This document shows positions 63,191 to 64,000 of a stretch of DNA of 64,000 bases, one piece after another. The first letter of the stretch is position 1. Each line of letters begins with the position of its first letter. Source of the stretch: Phragmites australis (lineage: Eukaryota; Streptophyta; Magnoliopsida; Poales; Poaceae). The notes beneath the pieces were generated by a model, which searched no databases, was not told the DNA's origin, and was given only the letters and a program-made list of their open reading frames with translations. The stretch lies in assembly GCF_958298935.1 (NCBI RefSeq), contig NC_084923.1, positions 4,900,501 to 4,964,500 on the forward strand, read 5' to 3'. The position numbers were made by a program, and so were the translations under genes.

Positions 63191-64000
63191 ATGGAGAGAA
63201 GTGGGAAGATTCCGCTTTTTTATGGTAGTGATTTTTCGTACTTGAATGTGCGTATGGAGGCTTATCTTATAAGCCAAGGAAGTACAATATGAGAAGTAGT
63301 TGATTTCAACTACGAGATCCCTATTTTTCACATGACTCAGGTTCAAATTGAACAATATGGGGCCAACAATAACGATAAAAATATTTTGTTCACTAGCCTA
63401 AGTCGGAATGAGTTTGACAGGGTTTAGCATCTCCGTACTGTCCGGGAGGTCTGGAATACTCTGAGTATCTTTCATAAAGGCACTAATCAGATTAAGATCA
63501 AACGCTAAAGCACATATAACCAAAAATACCAAATGTTTGTGCAAGTCCCTAGAGAGTCTTTGGATATTATGTTTGCTCATTTTGATGGGATTATTAGTAA
63601 ACTTCGATCAACTGGTGTTTTGCCCTATTATGACCACGAGAGAGCGATCAAGCTTCTATATACTCTTGACCGTAGTATATGGGAAGTGAAGATCTCGAGC
63701 ATTAAAAAGTCTCTAAGTTACAACATATTGACTTGTGATGAGCTCTTTAGCAAGCTCAAATCCACCGAGATAGCCAAGACGGCTCAGATCAACCTTGGAA
63801 ATCCCCTATCTCAGAATATGGCGTTGGTTTCTAGACCTGGTAGTAGCAATTAGTCTGCAGCTGCCTTTTCTTGTGCTAACACATTGAGTGTATTTGATTT
63901 ATCTTCCTTTGTTTCTATCACATAGGAGCAGGTGAACGCGTTGGATGATGAGGATCTTGCGCTGATCGTGTAGAAGTTCACCCGCTTCTACAATAATCGC
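63191..64000 (+). pseudogene. Copia gag (UBN2-type), six in-frame stops
   Basis: From ATG 63191 one frame reads GKIPLFYGSDFSYLNVRMEAY, then YNQKYQMFVQVPRESLDIMF and LLYTLDRSIWEVKISSIKKS, the copia gag (DUF4219/UBN2) pattern. Stops fall at 63290 (TGA), 63425 (TAG), 63506 (TAA), 63851, 63923 and 63971 (TAG), without a frameshift. Several fit single C-to-T or G-to-A changes of Trp or Gln codons, the mark of methylated-cytosine decay. Confidence 0.85.

Larger units (their letters stand above)
61250..64000 (+). mobile_element. Ty1-copia retrotransposon, 5' LTR and start of gag; cut by the window end
   Basis: A primer site at 63131 fixes the 5' LTR end at about 63128. The LTR has short repeated CCGG(A/T)G words (ACCGGAAGATCC, CACCGGAG, TCACCGGA) at 61370-61740. 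Its left end was not found; 61250 is a guess. A copia gag follows. Polymerase domains would lie beyond the window. The LTR end reads TTATA where TTACA is expected. Confidence 0.65.

Overview
This is nuclear DNA from a grass (Poaceae). Support comes from the GC-rich first exons, short GT-AG introns, monocot-type proteins, and dense nested transposons: LTR elements primed by initiator-Met tRNA, hAT, a Mutator-like element and MITEs. I cannot name the species from sequence alone. There is no prokaryotic operon structure and no CRISPR array. All protein identities come from motif recognition; no database search was possible.

The left half (about 1-28.5 kb) is a conserved gene island with apparently intact genes: a BIG BROTHER-type RING-H2 E3 ubiquitin ligase (47-4222, +), an RBP45-type triple-RRM RNA-binding protein (5744-9801, +), an uncharacterised plant protein of 395 aa (10707-13360, +), an EGF plus exostosin GT47 glycosyltransferase resembling Arabidopsis ExAD (17794-22283, +), a DREB2-type AP2/ERF factor (24082-25002, +), and plastid adenylosuccinate synthetase (25707-28498, -). 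I could thread exons for all of them in frame. The spacers hold small repeats, a Stowaway-like MITE, a LINE remnant and a Mutator-like fold-back element.

The right half (about 28.5-64 kb) is a transposon graveyard. It holds a 5'-truncated, frameshifted epoxide-hydrolase pseudogene, and the two ends of a tRNA 2-thiouridylase (MnmA/TrmU) gene held 12 kb apart by one nested insertion. That insertion is a non-autonomous LTR element carrying a PTB-like RRM and a captured BRIZ1-like RING/UBP zinc-finger sequence. It is itself hit by a 3.08-kb solo LTR (TSD CGGAC), a 3.75-kb hAT element (TSD CTGCCCTG) and a 1.08-kb fold-back element (TSD GAGAATGTCA). The MnmA PP-loop exons are missing.

An 8.25-kb Mutator-like element follows (49137-57386, 10-bp TSD CCTTTTCGCC). 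Its long terminal inverted repeats are filled with copies of a CGGCACACGGTGTGCCG palindrome. It carries a decayed transposase gene, a plant-mobile-domain-like frame split by a solo LTR, and an intact-looking two-exon gene for an unknown protein with three acidic repeats. A 66-aa plant protein (59962-60162, -) is the last ordinary gene. The window ends inside a decayed Ty1-copia element.

The most unusual items are the captured RING/UBP chimaeric frame, the multi-ORF Mutator-like element with its palindrome arrays, and the stepwise destruction of the MnmA locus.
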